Source of the DNA: Thomasclavelia saccharogumia DSM 17460
GTDB taxonomy: Bacteria; Bacillota_I; Bacilli_A; Erysipelotrichales; Coprobacillaceae
Assembly: GCF_000686665.1 (NCBI RefSeq)
Contig: NZ_JMLH01000008.1
Location: 1-64,000 of the forward strand
Length of the DNA stretch: 64,000 nt
Reading direction: 5' to 3'
Made by a program: the position numbers and the translations under genes. Positions 9,185-16,865 of this stretch are shown one piece after another. Each line of letters opens with the position of its first letter. Position 1 is the first letter of the stretch. The notes below the pieces were generated by a model. It ran no database searches, was not told the DNA's origin, and saw only the letters and a list, made by a program, of their open reading frames with translations.

Positions 9185-10039
9185 ATGATTGATTTACAAA
9201 AAATGTTTTATGAAAATCAGTTTGCAATTAATGGTATACTTAGTCTTATAAATATATGTTCTGTCATTATAAATGTCTATATTGGATATAAAAATTACAA
9301 AATTACAGAGAAAAAAGAAATGCCTTGCTTAATGATAGAACGTGTTCAGTCTACACCTTGTCAAAACAAAAGAAAAAATGGCGTAACGTTAATCAATGGC
9401 TATTATCATAGGCGATTTTATCATGATATTCCTTATTTGGATGACTTAACAATTAATGGCAATGTACCAATAAATGAATTAGATAGGAATAAACTATCTG
9501 AATCTTTGAATAGGGTTTCTAATGTATATTTTCATAATTTTAATAACCATTTAGGAATAGTATTTAATCTCTTAAATCCAAGTGGGAGCCAAAATGATCG
9601 AGAAAAACATATAGTTTTGGATCAATCGATGGTTATTGTGAAAGTAAAAAATATCGGTAACACCATTACCTCGCTATTAGTTAGAGGAGCCGATATCACA
9701 TATGTTAATGGGAATCATCGTCATTTAAGTGGATTATCAAAAAGTCTTAATAAAATTTTGAGAACGAATGATAGTTTATATTTAGGATTTGATGAAATTA
9801 CAAATAATTTTATTGATTCCATTTGTAAAATTTCAAGAGAGTTATATGAAACATTGGTATATGGCACAGATCTTGATAGCATACCCGTTAATCCATATAT
9901 TTTAAATTATATAGAAATTGGTATAGAATTGGAGATTTGTACACAAGATGGAAGATATCTACAAACTTTATACATCAAAAAAAATGAGGATTTACAAGAA
10001 ATGGAGTATGGTTATACAAAACCTGTAGTAATTAAATAA
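9185..10039 (+). CDS. Membrane-anchored protein of unknown function
   Basis: I do not recognise this 284-residue protein. A single hydrophobic segment near the N-terminus (about residues 14-35, INGILSLINICSVIINVYIG) followed by KNYKITEKK suggests a membrane anchor with a soluble, mostly beta-type domain in the cytoplasm. The soluble part contains VIVKVKNIGNTITSLLVRGAD, a pattern seen in small beta-sandwich domains of membrane-tethered bacterial proteins. It has a near-perfect AAAGGAGGAT site and its own extended -10 promoter. It is divergent from the NACHT-WD40 gene, so a shared function is possible but unproven. Confidence 0.6.
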   Translation: MIDLQKMFYENQFAINGILSLINICSVIINVYIGYKNYKITEKKEMPCLMIERVQSTPCQNKRKNGVTLINGYYHRRFYHDIPYLDDLTINGNVPINELDRNKLSESLNRVSNVYFHNFNNHLGIVFNLLNPSGSQNDREKHIVLDQSMVIVKVKNIGNTITSLLVRGADITYVNGNHRHLSGLSKSLNKILRTNDSLYLGFDEITNNFIDSICKISRELYETLVYGTDLDSIPVNPYILNYIEIGIELEICTQDGRYLQTLYIKKNEDLQEMEYGYTKPVVIK

Positions 10040-10088
10040 TAACTTTATAATTAAAATATAAAATTTTATTAAAACTATTGATATATTG

Positions 10089-10122
10089 TAAGCGGTAAAT
10101 ACACTATATTATTTACCGCTTA
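10089..10122. repeat. Perfect 13-bp inverted repeat (hairpin)
   Basis: TAAGCGGTAAATA and TATTTACCGCTTA flank an 8-nt loop. There is no T run on either side, so it is not a standard terminator, although its position 50 bp after the 9185 gene would suit a weak terminator or an mRNA-stabilising hairpin. Confidence 0.6.
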
Positions 10123-10276
10123 AAGAAGAAATTTTAGAAATGTATTACAGTAAATCTGAAAAAACAACTAATTTTAAAATTAAGAGTCTTAGTAATGATA
10201 GTATTCAAACTAGGTGGTTAAAAACTACAATATTAGTAATAATATCACAATAAATTAATACAAAAAGAGTTGAATT

Positions 10277-10535
10277 ATGGAAGAAATATTACTTTATTTT
10301 TTATTGAAATACAACAGTGATTTTGATGGAATATATAATGCTGTAAAAAATAAAGAACAAGTTAATGATGAATAAAAAAAAGATTTATTTAAAAAATTAA
10401 AAAGTAATTACACAATTATCATATCTAAAGATTATCCACAAGCATTAAAAAATTATGTGTCCTCCATAAGCACAAAAAGAACTAGCAGTTCAGTTAGAAA
10501 ATGCAGTAGAAAATAAAAAAGTTTCTATAGATTGA
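10277..10535 (+). pseudogene. Broken DprA-like gene fragment
   Basis: The first frame begins MEEILLYFLLKYNSDFDGIY and runs 32 codons to a stop. Directly after it, open sequence reads KKDLFKKLKSNYTII…KDYPQALKN, and a further frame continues QKELAVQLENAVENKKVSID to 10535. 'DYPQALK…' followed by a Pro-Pro motif in the shifted frame (CPP) is the pattern preceding the Rossmann domain in DprA/Smf-like proteins, including short phage-type versions. A stop, at least one frameshift and the absence of the rest of the domain show a decayed gene. The family call rests on these short motifs only. Confidence 0.35.
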
Positions 10536-10593
10536 AGAAACTTTGTTATGTATGTCAGTTAACAAAAAATGACTATGAAATTTGTTAAAAAAT

Positions 10594-10617
10594 GGGGCGG
10601 ACGATGGGGATCGAACC
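10594..10617 (-). other. tRNA 3'-end fragment, probable attachment-site scar
   Basis: Read on the minus strand the segment is GGTTCGATCCCC followed by ATCGTCCGCCCC: a T-arm half (GGTTCGATCC) directly joined to a 3' acceptor strand. The 5' two thirds of a tRNA are absent, as no D-arm or anticodon arm follows on the minus strand. Integrative elements commonly duplicate a tRNA 3' end at their boundary, so this is probably an att core. It lies 120 bp before the first gene of the plasmid-like region. No second copy was seen elsewhere in the window. Confidence 0.5.
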
Positions 10618-10637
10618 AAAAAATTAATTTCATAAGT

Positions 10638-10682
10638 AAAAAAGTAAAGGGTGTCAGTAAGATGACACCTTTTACTTTTTTT
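10638..10682. terminator. Strong, probably bidirectional terminator
   Basis: A long stem pairs AAAAAAGTAAAGGGTGTCA with TGACACCTTTTACTTTTTT around a 6-nt loop, with a T run on one side and an A run on the other, so it can act on both strands. It insulates the plasmid-like region beginning at 10714 from upstream transcription. Confidence 0.85.
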
Positions 10683-10713
10683 AATTAATTAATTCTTGGA
10701 GGGTTTATTAATC

Positions 10714-11640
10714 ATGATTACAAACGGGGATTATGTTAAATATGATATTTTTCCTACTGCTGAGTCAGTATGGGAGTTTCTTAATAAAGGAATTATTTAT
10801 TCAAAGATTGAAAATTTTCGTGATGAAATCACGAAACTAGTTGAGTATAAAAAAGCCAATTTGTATGGCTATAAGCAAAAAGAAGGTAAACGTAAGTATG
10901 AAAATATTTTCGCGCATTCCTTAGAAATATTAATACCTAAATGTATTTCAGATGATCAATATGATCAGTTTATTCATAAGTACATTGTTAATCTAGATAA
11001 ACGCTTTAAAAACTTACTTTATGTATATAAAAAGGCAACAAGACATGATGCGCGATATTGTATGGTGATGCTTTTTCCTAGGTATGTATATAAGAAAAAG
11101 CATTATCGGACGCAAAAATGGACTTTTGATTATTGGTGGAATCCAAAAACGAAAAAAAGATCTAAGCCTAATGATCCGCAATCTATCTTACTGCACAAAA
11201 AAGGTGATGTAAAGCTAGATAAAGATGGGAAACCGATAAGAAAACTTTTAGATGTAAAAGCAAAGGCCGAACGCGTATTTACATATAGTAGTTTTAGAAA
11301 ATTCAGTAATAGGCTGAAAGAAAAATTACTTTTAACAACTACTGAATTTGAAGGAGGGAAAGACAGCTATAAAAGAATTTCAAAGATAACAGTAAATTCT
11401 GATGATAGCAAATTAGTAAAAAAACTTAAGATAAAGCGCAATAGCTTTATTGAAGGAATAAATCGCTATTTATTTAACTACCAAGAGTCAGCAGTAATGA
11501 TGAGGGCAGAAGACTGGTTAGATGAGAAATTAGAAGACTTTTATATAGCAGTGAATCGCATGATTCATGTTGATAAGATTGAAGGTCATAAAGTTCTATC
11601 TTTTGTTAAAGAATGGTGGATAAATGAAGTTTTAGATTAA
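10714..11640 (+). CDS. Basic protein of unknown function at the left end of the plasmid-like region
   Basis: The 308-residue protein begins MITNGDYVKYDIFPT at an ATG preceded by GGAGGG (10699-10703); a TTG at 10696 overlaps that site and is not a credible start. It is rich in Lys, Arg, Tyr and Trp (for example YKKKHYRTQKWTFDYWWNP, about residues 128-146) and probably binds nucleic acid. I recognise no replication-initiator, relaxase or integrase motif, although its place beside parA, parB and a primase would suit a replication or mobilisation role. No membrane segment is visible. The next gene, parA, is 400 bp downstream beyond a highly structured region. Confidence 0.6.
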   Translation: MITNGDYVKYDIFPTAESVWEFLNKGIIYSKIENFRDEITKLVEYKKANLYGYKQKEGKRKYENIFAHSLEILIPKCISDDQYDQFIHKYIVNLDKRFKNLLYVYKKATRHDARYCMVMLFPRYVYKKKHYRTQKWTFDYWWNPKTKKRSKPNDPQSILLHKKGDVKLDKDGKPIRKLLDVKAKAERVFTYSSFRKFSNRLKEKLLLTTTEFEGGKDSYKRISKITVNSDDSKLVKKLKIKRNSFIEGINRYLFNYQESAVMMRAEDWLDEKLEDFYIAVNRMIHVDKIEGHKVLSFVKEWWINEVLD

Positions 11641-11718
11641 TAAATTTGCAAATAATGCATGTTTATATATTCGAGATCTTTAACAATTTAATAGGATTGA
11701 TTAATACTTTTACTGCAA

Positions 11719-12005
11719 AAATGAGCTGTGACAAAATAGCGCCACGACCTTGTTTCGCAAGCGAGCGATTATATTATTTATGTCAATTATTCTTAGCAAG
11801 AATAAGCCATGATCTTTTGTAGGATAATGATACTCTCGCTTTGCTATTTGCAAAAATAGGAGTGAATAGACCATAAGAATGGATATCTGATCTTTACCCG
11901 CTCTTTAAATAGATGGTAAATCAGGTGAGATGTAGCTACACATCGTTAATCAATTCAGCCCTCGGTGGGCAATTAATGCGTTTTTATACAATTCGCATTA
12001 ATTAT
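11719..12005 (+). ncRNA. Candidate structured non-coding RNA or structured leader upstream of parA
   Basis: This gene-free interval is richer in G+C than its surroundings and packed with perfect short helices, in order: CTTG/CAAG (near 11749), TTATTCTT/AAGAATAA (near 11788), a nested ACTC…CTATTT/AAATAG…GAGT, CTGAT-TTACC/GGTAA-ATCAG around an AT-rich loop, GATGT/ACATC, GCCC/GGGC, and AATTAATGCG/CGCATTAATT (to about 12002). TGACA near 11727 can also close with TGTCA near 11780. I cannot assign a known family. It could be a free RNA, a replication-control or origin region, or a long parA leader. The strand is assumed from the flanking genes. Confidence 0.5.
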
Positions 12006-12046
12006 CTACTGAAAAGTATTTTAAGTTATGAGAGGAGGATTTTATT

Positions 12047-12919
12047 ATGAGAATTATTTCAGTTATTAACGAAAAGGGAGGTGTTGGTAAAACAACTGCA
12101 GCAGTCAATATTGCATGTGGATTTGCAAAATCTTTAGCTGCTAAAGGAGAAAAAGTACTTTTAATAGATATGGACGCACAAGGAAACGCAACTAAATATT
12201 TTATGCCAGAGTATAAATCTATATCTTTAAAAGAATTTAATAGTTTGCAAGTTTCTAAAAATACAGATATTAGAGAATCGGTTTCAGTTATAAAAAAGAC
12301 ATTGCGTAAAAATCTTGGAGAGAGGGCGGACATAAATACTCTTCTTTTAAATGGTAAAGAAGTTATAAGAAAATGTATCTTTAAAACTGACTATGATGGG
12401 CTTTCAATTATCCCCTCTTTAGAAACCCAACTGATTAAAACAGATAAATTACTTGCTGCAAGCACGGGGCAAAGACATGCTATTTTAAAGCGTGCTTTAA
12501 GAGAAGTAAGAAATGAGTATAATTATGTAATTATTGATCATGCTCCTACTTTTAATAATATTACTGTTAATGGTCTTTTCTGTTCAAATGAGGTCATTAT
12601 ACCGATCAAACCAGGAGGATTTGAATTGGGCGGATTTATTGATACTATGGAGGAATTGTTCAATATTGAAGATGATTATGAATGTGAGTTTAAAATCAAG
12701 ATTTTGATGAACATGATTCCAAGAGGAAATCGTCCAGATTATTTAAATTATATTAAAAAGATGAGGGAGTTTTTTAAAGAAAATGTGATAGATACTACTA
12801 TTGGATTTCAAGATGCAGTTGCATCTCGTTCTACAATGACATCTAAAGTATTAATTTACGATTCTTCAAAAATAGGTAACGATTATCGAAATCTTATAAG
12901 TGAACTTATAAATAACTAA
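12047..12919 (+). CDS. parA: ParA-family partition ATPase
   Basis: The 290-residue protein opens MRIISVINEKGGVGKTTAAV, carrying the deviant Walker A motif KGGVGKT with its signature lysine (about residues 10-16). VLLIDMDAQGNAT (about 40) is the A' motif, and VIIDHAPTFNN is the Walker B-type strand. ParA-type ATPases form dynamic gradients on the nucleoid that position plasmids or chromosome origins together with ParB and parS. There is no N-terminal HTH, so it is of the short type and autoregulation would need another protein. The start codon follows GAGAGGAGGATTTT. parB lies about 400 bp downstream with a small gene and repeats between, arguing for a plasmid-type par locus. Confidence 0.93.
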   Translation: MRIISVINEKGGVGKTTAAVNIACGFAKSLAAKGEKVLLIDMDAQGNATKYFMPEYKSISLKEFNSLQVSKNTDIRESVSVIKKTLRKNLGERADINTLLLNGKEVIRKCIFKTDYDGLSIIPSLETQLIKTDKLLAASTGQRHAILKRALREVRNEYNYVIIDHAPTFNNITVNGLFCSNEVIIPIKPGGFELGGFIDTMEELFNIEDDYECEFKIKILMNMIPRGNRPDYLNYIKKMREFFKENVIDTTIGFQDAVASRSTMTSKVLIYDSSKIGNDYRNLISELINN

Positions 12920-12931
12920 GGAGTTATATAG

Positions 12932-13177
12932 ATGAAGGCTTTTATTTATATCGCTGGTAAAAAAGATATTGAAACGATTAAAAGTATCAATAGAGCAATG
13001 GATAATGGAATTAAAAATACTTATACAATCAATAACATTAAGTATAGCTGTTATATAGCATTTCAGAACGGTAACATATGTATTATGTTTAGCGACCATG
13101 GTCTTATTGCTGAAAAATACAATTTAGTCTGTATTAAACATATACAAATAGATAGTAAAAAATGTCATTATTTATGA
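12932..13177 (+). CDS. Small protein of unknown function in the par locus
   Basis: The 81-residue protein begins 12 bp after the parA stop behind TAAGGAG, so it is translated from the parA transcript. It is a compact mixed alpha/beta sequence (MKAFIYIAGKKDIETIKSIN…) with no signal peptide or membrane span, and I recognise no family. Its stop codon lies inside the terminator stem that ends the transcript. The position between parA and parB suggests an accessory partition role, but nothing in the sequence proves it. Confidence 0.65.
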   Translation: MKAFIYIAGKKDIETIKSINRAMDNGIKNTYTINNIKYSCYIAFQNGNICIMFSDHGLIAEKYNLVCIKHIQIDSKKCHYL

Positions 13178-13186
13178 CATTTTTAT
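13157..13186 (+). terminator. Rho-independent terminator of the parA transcript
   Basis: The stem AAAAATGTCA / TGACATTTTT with a TTATTTA loop and T-rich tail overlaps the 3' end of the preceding 81-codon gene. Confidence 0.85.
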
Positions 13187-13204
13187 TATTAGATAATAAA
13201 AAAA

Positions 13205-13294
13205 ACATTAAAGAAGCTTTAATGTCTATTCAATTAACGAATAGATATTAACCTTATAAAAAACATTATAGTACCTATAATGTCTATTCAATTA
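13205..13294. repeat. Two phased palindromic repeats, candidate parS or operator
   Basis: Two related units each consist of a 9-bp inverted repeat with a 3-nt spacer followed by the same 11-bp tail, CTATTCAATTA. The palindromes are ACATTAAAG-AAG-CTTTAATGT (13205-13225) and ACATTATAG-TAC-CTATAATGT (13263-13283), centred 58 bp apart. They lie in the short gap between the parA transcript terminator and parB, the expected place for a centromere or a par operator. One or both could also form hairpins in the parB leader. Confidence 0.6.
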
Positions 13295-13331
13295 TAACTA
13301 TAGCTACTTTATTCAAAGGAGGTAACATAAC

Positions 13332-14024
13332 ATGGCACTAGTTGACTTGATGGGGGATAATCCTAATGAAAACAGAATTTACAAACGTCCAAAGTTTGTC
13401 TTGATTGATATTGATGATATTATCCCAAACGAACTCAATGATGCACCAATTAATAACATTGAAGAATTAATGAAGTCATTAAAAGACGATGGCTTAATGA
13501 AACCACTTGAGGTATATAACTATTATGGAAAATATAAACTTATTGGTGGAGAGCGACGCTATATTGCTTTAAAAAAACTTATTGCTAATAATGAATTTGA
13601 GCCTGAAGTAATGTGCCTTTTATATAATTTTCCAGAAAATATAGATTCTGATACTATAAAAATGGCAATTATTCAAAGTAACGCTCAACGTCCAAGTAAA
13701 GAACACATCCTTCAAGACACAAAAAGTTTACTGGTTATTTATGATAACTTAGAGATTAAGCCAAAAGGTCTTAAAAGACAGTGGATAGCTAATAAATTAG
13801 GAATAAGCGAAAGAACAGTTCAGAACTATATTGCACAGCTTGAAGGAAAAACTGGGAAAAGCAATAAGAAGGAATTACCATTACAGTATCAAGCAATTAG
13901 AAAAAAATTAGAAGATTATTTTGATACTAAATGTACAATTACAGAAAATAATAAGATAACTATTAATTGTGTTGATATAGATCATCTAAATACAATTCTC
14001 GAAAAATTAGGATTAATAGATTAA
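13332..14024 (+). CDS. parB: ParB-family partition protein
   Basis: The 230-residue protein has an N-terminal ParB/Srx domain (about residues 20-100), including IEELMKSLKDDGLMKPLEVY and the conserved GGERRYIALKKL. Another conserved segment (IQSNAQRPSKEHI) follows, then a helix-turn-helix (LGISERTVQNYIAQLEG, about 150-167). ParB loads on parS, probably with CTP as cofactor as for the family, and stimulates ParA. It is shorter than chromosomal Spo0J (about 280) and ends in a small C-terminal domain, consistent with a plasmid-type protein. The start follows AAAGGAGGTAAC. The phased palindromes just upstream are the likely binding sites. Confidence 0.9.
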   Translation: MALVDLMGDNPNENRIYKRPKFVLIDIDDIIPNELNDAPINNIEELMKSLKDDGLMKPLEVYNYYGKYKLIGGERRYIALKKLIANNEFEPEVMCLLYNFPENIDSDTIKMAIIQSNAQRPSKEHILQDTKSLLVIYDNLEIKPKGLKRQWIANKLGISERTVQNYIAQLEGKTGKSNKKELPLQYQAIRKKLEDYFDTKCTITENNKITINCVDIDHLNTILEKLGLID

Positions 14025-14065
14025 TTTATCCGTAAATTAAATAATTAAATGAAAGGGGAAGTAGC

Positions 14066-14095
14066 ATGGTAAACTTGCCATGTTTTTATACATAA
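14066..14095 (+). CDS. Nine-codon leader frame overlapping a hairpin
   Basis: ATG at 14066, 8 nt after AAAGGGG, encodes MVNLPCFYT and stops at 14095, immediately before the next gene's likely start. The sequence CATGGTAAACTTGCCATG followed by TTTTT can fold as a weak terminator. A close relative of this palindrome (CATGGCAAATTTGCCATG) terminates the lipoprotein gene at 16435. Leader translation could modulate the hairpin; this is inference. Confidence 0.3.
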   Translation: MVNLPCFYT

Positions 14096-14097
14096 AA

Positions 14098-14799
14098 ATG
14101 TATGAGTACAGTATAAACAATAAAAGATTTAAAAGCTTGTATGGTGTACAAAAGTATTATTTAAATAATTATAAAGGAATACTAAAAGATGGTTTTACTT
14201 TTCATTATAAAAATGATAATGAGGTATATCTCGTATTAAATATTAATAAAGTACACATCAGAACGTCAATCTTATTTGAAACATTATATTATCAAGGATA
14301 TGATCTCGTGTTATTTGGTAAGTCTAATAATGATATTATGCAAACTATAATAGAATTATATAGTGAGTATTTAAGTTATGAAAGCTATTTATTATATGGG
14401 ATAACTGATGACATTAATTTTTTCATGGAAAGTTCATATAAAAATTTTTCTAATCCAAAAGATTATATTACATCAGAAGAGATAAACATAATGGCTTATA
14501 AATGTGCAGAGTATGATTTGGAAAATGATAAAACAAAAAAATTTGATATGGTTTTTGCAGAGTATTTAAATATTTCTAAAAATGATTTAATAGAAGAATT
14601 TTATAATAAATATAATTATGATTATCATGAAAAGGTTCTAAAGGATCTAATTGTTATAATTTCTTTACCAATAGCATCTTCAATACTAAATGATTCTATT
14701 AGTAATTATCAAATTGCAAAAAAAGAATATTTGTACAATAAAAAAAATTCACAAAAATTGGCTCTATCAAAAATAAATAAGTATGGAGGAAAATTATGA
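14098..14799 (+). CDS. Protein of unknown function in the plasmid-like region
   Basis: The sequence MYEYSINNKRFKSLYGVQKY… runs about 233 residues with no signal peptide, membrane span or recognised motif; it is Tyr- and Asn-rich like its neighbours. The start is uncertain. An in-frame ATG at 14080 lies within a CATGG/CCATG hairpin, and neither it nor 14098 has a close ribosome-binding site. The only good site (AAAGGGG, 14053) fits a 9-codon leader frame at 14066-14095, so translation may restart after that leader. The 3' end overlaps the next gene by 4 bp (ATGA), implying coupling to the primase-like gene. Confidence 0.6.
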   Translation: MYEYSINNKRFKSLYGVQKYYLNNYKGILKDGFTFHYKNDNEVYLVLNINKVHIRTSILFETLYYQGYDLVLFGKSNNDIMQTIIELYSEYLSYESYLLYGITDDINFFMESSYKNFSNPKDYITSEEINIMAYKCAEYDLENDKTKKFDMVFAEYLNISKNDLIEEFYNKYNYDYHEKVLKDLIVIISLPIASSILNDSISNYQIAKKEYLYNKKNSQKLALSKINKYGGKL

Positions 14800-15743
14800 A
14801 TGGAAAAGATACACGAAGAAAAAACACGCGTAATTATCCACTGCTACAGTTAGCTGAACAGTGTGGTTATACAGTATTGCCTGTTGGAGGTAGTGGTAAA
14901 TACTATAACTTAAAAGAACATGATAGTCTAATGATAAATACTAGGAAGAATACATTTTATCAGTACAGTTGTTCCTATGGTGGCGATTGTGTAGCATTCT
15001 TAATGAAATTTGGTAGAGATCCACGATTTAAAAGCTTAGATTTTTGTATAAGGTGGTTAGAGAAGGAATTAAAAATAGCACCTGCAAAAAAAATTGAAAT
15101 ACCTGTTACTAAATCAAAAATAGAATTAATAATTCCTGATCAAGATACTAATAATGATAAGGTTATTAAATATTTAACCGAAAAACGTTGTATCAGATTA
15201 GAAGTTGTTGAAAAAATGATTAAGAACAAATATATATATCAGGAGAAAAGTAAATTTCATAATTGTGTATTTGTCTCTTATAGTGATGATGGAAAACCTG
15301 TTTTTGCAAGTAAAAGATCATCTCAAGATCATTACAGATTTGTAGGTGATATTCCAGGCAGTGATTATAATCACTGCCTATTTATCAAAGGAAGCACTGA
15401 TAATCTAGTAGTAACAGAGAGTATGATAGATGCAATGTCACTTATGACATTGCATTACGATGGCTTTATTGGGAATTTTAGTGAAAATTCTTTTTTAGCA
15501 TTAAATAGTGTAAGTAAGTATAAAGCTATAATTCATCACTTATCAAAAAATAAAAATATTGATACTGTAATTTTAGCTTTAGATAATGATCAGGCAGGAA
15601 TAAAAGCTTGTGAAATAATTAAAAAAGAAATAAAAGAATATAATAAATCTATTTGGGTATGCAATCATTTACCTGAAAATTGTAAAGACTGGAACGAAGA
15701 GTTAAAAAATTCTTTTTTAAAAAAGAACACATTAAAAAAATAA
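14796..15743 (+). CDS. CHC2-like zinc-finger/Toprim primase-like protein
   Basis: The 315-residue protein has a DnaG-like N-terminal region (about 25-75): GSGKYYNLKEHDSLMINTRKN with F-Y-Q-Y-S-C and YGGDCVAFLM, matching the zinc-binding CHC2 fold of primases although not all ligands are obvious. A middle region (about 110-190) follows, then a Toprim domain (about 195-300) with the acidic motifs VVTESMIDAM and VILALDNDQAGIKA, whose E and DxD coordinate metal. Such short primase-like proteins are common on plasmids, ICEs and phages; here it would start replication of the element or process DNA during transfer. The helicase-interaction domain of full DnaG (about 600 residues) is absent. It overlaps the upstream gene by 4 bp. 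Confidence 0.8.
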   Translation: MNGKDTRRKNTRNYPLLQLAEQCGYTVLPVGGSGKYYNLKEHDSLMINTRKNTFYQYSCSYGGDCVAFLMKFGRDPRFKSLDFCIRWLEKELKIAPAKKIEIPVTKSKIELIIPDQDTNNDKVIKYLTEKRCIRLEVVEKMIKNKYIYQEKSKFHNCVFVSYSDDGKPVFASKRSSQDHYRFVGDIPGSDYNHCLFIKGSTDNLVVTESMIDAMSLMTLHYDGFIGNFSENSFLALNSVSKYKAIIHHLSKNKNIDTVILALDNDQAGIKACEIIKKEIKEYNKSIWVCNHLPENCKDWNEELKNSFLKKNTLKK

Positions 15744-15755
15744 AAGGAGGTAAAA

Positions 15756-16436
15756 ATGAATAAGAAAAAAATGTTTCTTTTAGCATTGCTTTTAATAATA
15801 AGTACAGCTTGTACAACAAAAAATGCTGAAATAAAAACAAATCATAAAGATGTATCAATAGAAAATAAATCGGATGCAGTATTTATATTTACAAATGAAT
15901 TTCAAACGTCATTGACTGGATTTGATTTTTATTGGCCAATACCAAATAAATCGTGGAATAAAATCGTCTCAAATAAAGAAGATGATTGCATAATTTATGA
16001 AAATAAATCAAATAAAATCTATCTTTTAAAGAATATAGATTTGAAAGATTGTGCAGGAGCAAATATATATGATGAAAATTATTATGATTATCTTAAAGAA
16101 TTAAATGGAAATGAAATACCGTATTATCTTTCAAATATTTTTAAAAAGTATTTGAAAGTAGATTATGAGGAAGGTTTTAATGAAAACTCTAATAAAATTG
16201 TTTATTCATCAAATAAGAAAAAATTTTATCATACTTCTGGAAAAGCAAAAATTAATAAACAAAATGTTTATTATGAGGCTGTTTTTTTTCAAGGTAATTA
16301 TAATGTACCATCAATATGTTCCTTATATTCACCAACCGTTTTTATGATAACATATAATGACATAAATGATAAAAACGCAGTAGTAAATATGGTAGAAGAA
16401 TTTCAGGAAAAATTATTTTTTAATGCTGACGAATAG
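15756..16436 (+). CDS. Predicted lipoprotein of unknown function
   Basis: The 226-residue protein has a classic lipoprotein signal, MNKKKMFLLALLLIISTACT, with lipobox STAC, so Cys20 or close to it should be lipidated and the protein displayed on the outer face of the membrane. The mature domain (…NEFQTSLTGFDFYWPIPNKSW…) is rich in aromatic residues and has no recognised family. AAAGGAGGTAAAA precedes the ATG. It begins 12 bp after the primase-like gene and ends inside a strong palindromic terminator, closing that operon. Confidence 0.75.
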   Translation: MNKKKMFLLALLLIISTACTTKNAEIKTNHKDVSIENKSDAVFIFTNEFQTSLTGFDFYWPIPNKSWNKIVSNKEDDCIIYENKSNKIYLLKNIDLKDCAGANIYDENYYDYLKELNGNEIPYYLSNIFKKYLKVDYEEGFNENSNKIVYSSNKKKFYHTSGKAKINKQNVYYEAVFFQGNYNVPSICSLYSPTVFMITYNDINDKNAVVNMVEEFQEKLFFNADE

Positions 16437-16462
16437 ACATGGCAAATTTGCCATGTCTTTAT
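16435..16462 (+). terminator. Rho-independent terminator (perfect palindrome)
   Basis: AGACATGGCAAA pairs with TTTGCCATGTCT without a separate loop, followed by TTATT. It overlaps the last base pairs of the lipoprotein stop codon. Confidence 0.85.
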
Positions 16463-16501
16463 TATACACGCAAATTATAAATATTATATCTGAGGAGAAT
16501 A

Positions 16502-16837
16502 ATGATGAGATCAAAAATAAATGTAGAATTAGTAAAAGATAGACATGAATTCAAAAAAGTAGAACTACATGGTCATATTTTTAACGGAAAAATTCGTAAT
16601 GTAACAAATGTTTATTATATGCAGATGGCTGTAAAACAGTCCGTCGATAAAATGATGAAAAAATACAGGATATATGATTATACAGAACTTGAATTAAATT
16701 TATATGTAACAGGTTTAACTGTCGCTTTAATTGAAGTAATAAATTTTTGCAGCTTGTATGGGATAAAATTAATATTACATCATTATTGTAAAGAAAAGGA
16801 TGATTATTATAAACAAGATGTTTATTTGAAATATTAA
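16502..16837 (+). CDS. Small protein of unknown function with a VTGLTVAL motif
   Basis: The 111-residue protein is preceded by GAGGAGAATA. Its C-terminal half contains ELELNLYVTGLTVALIEVINFCSLYGIKLILHHY with an ending D-D-Y-Y…V-Y. A strand, a VTGLT turn and a helix of this kind look like part of a small Rossmann-like fold; the motif reminds me of conserved small proteins on mobile elements, but I cannot name a family. There is no signal peptide, and the hydrophobic stretch is too polar for a clear membrane span. It is the first gene of a run of five small genes. Confidence 0.6.
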   Translation: MMRSKINVELVKDRHEFKKVELHGHIFNGKIRNVTNVYYMQMAVKQSVDKMMKKYRIYDYTELELNLYVTGLTVALIEVINFCSLYGIKLILHHYCKEKDDYYKQDVYLKY

Positions 16838-16865
16838 AGAAGATTATTTTAGAAAGGAGAAACAT

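Noticed and set aside
10696-10713. TTG start for the basic protein at 10714
   Set aside because: The TTG overlaps the GGAGGG ribosome-binding site that properly serves the ATG at 10714.
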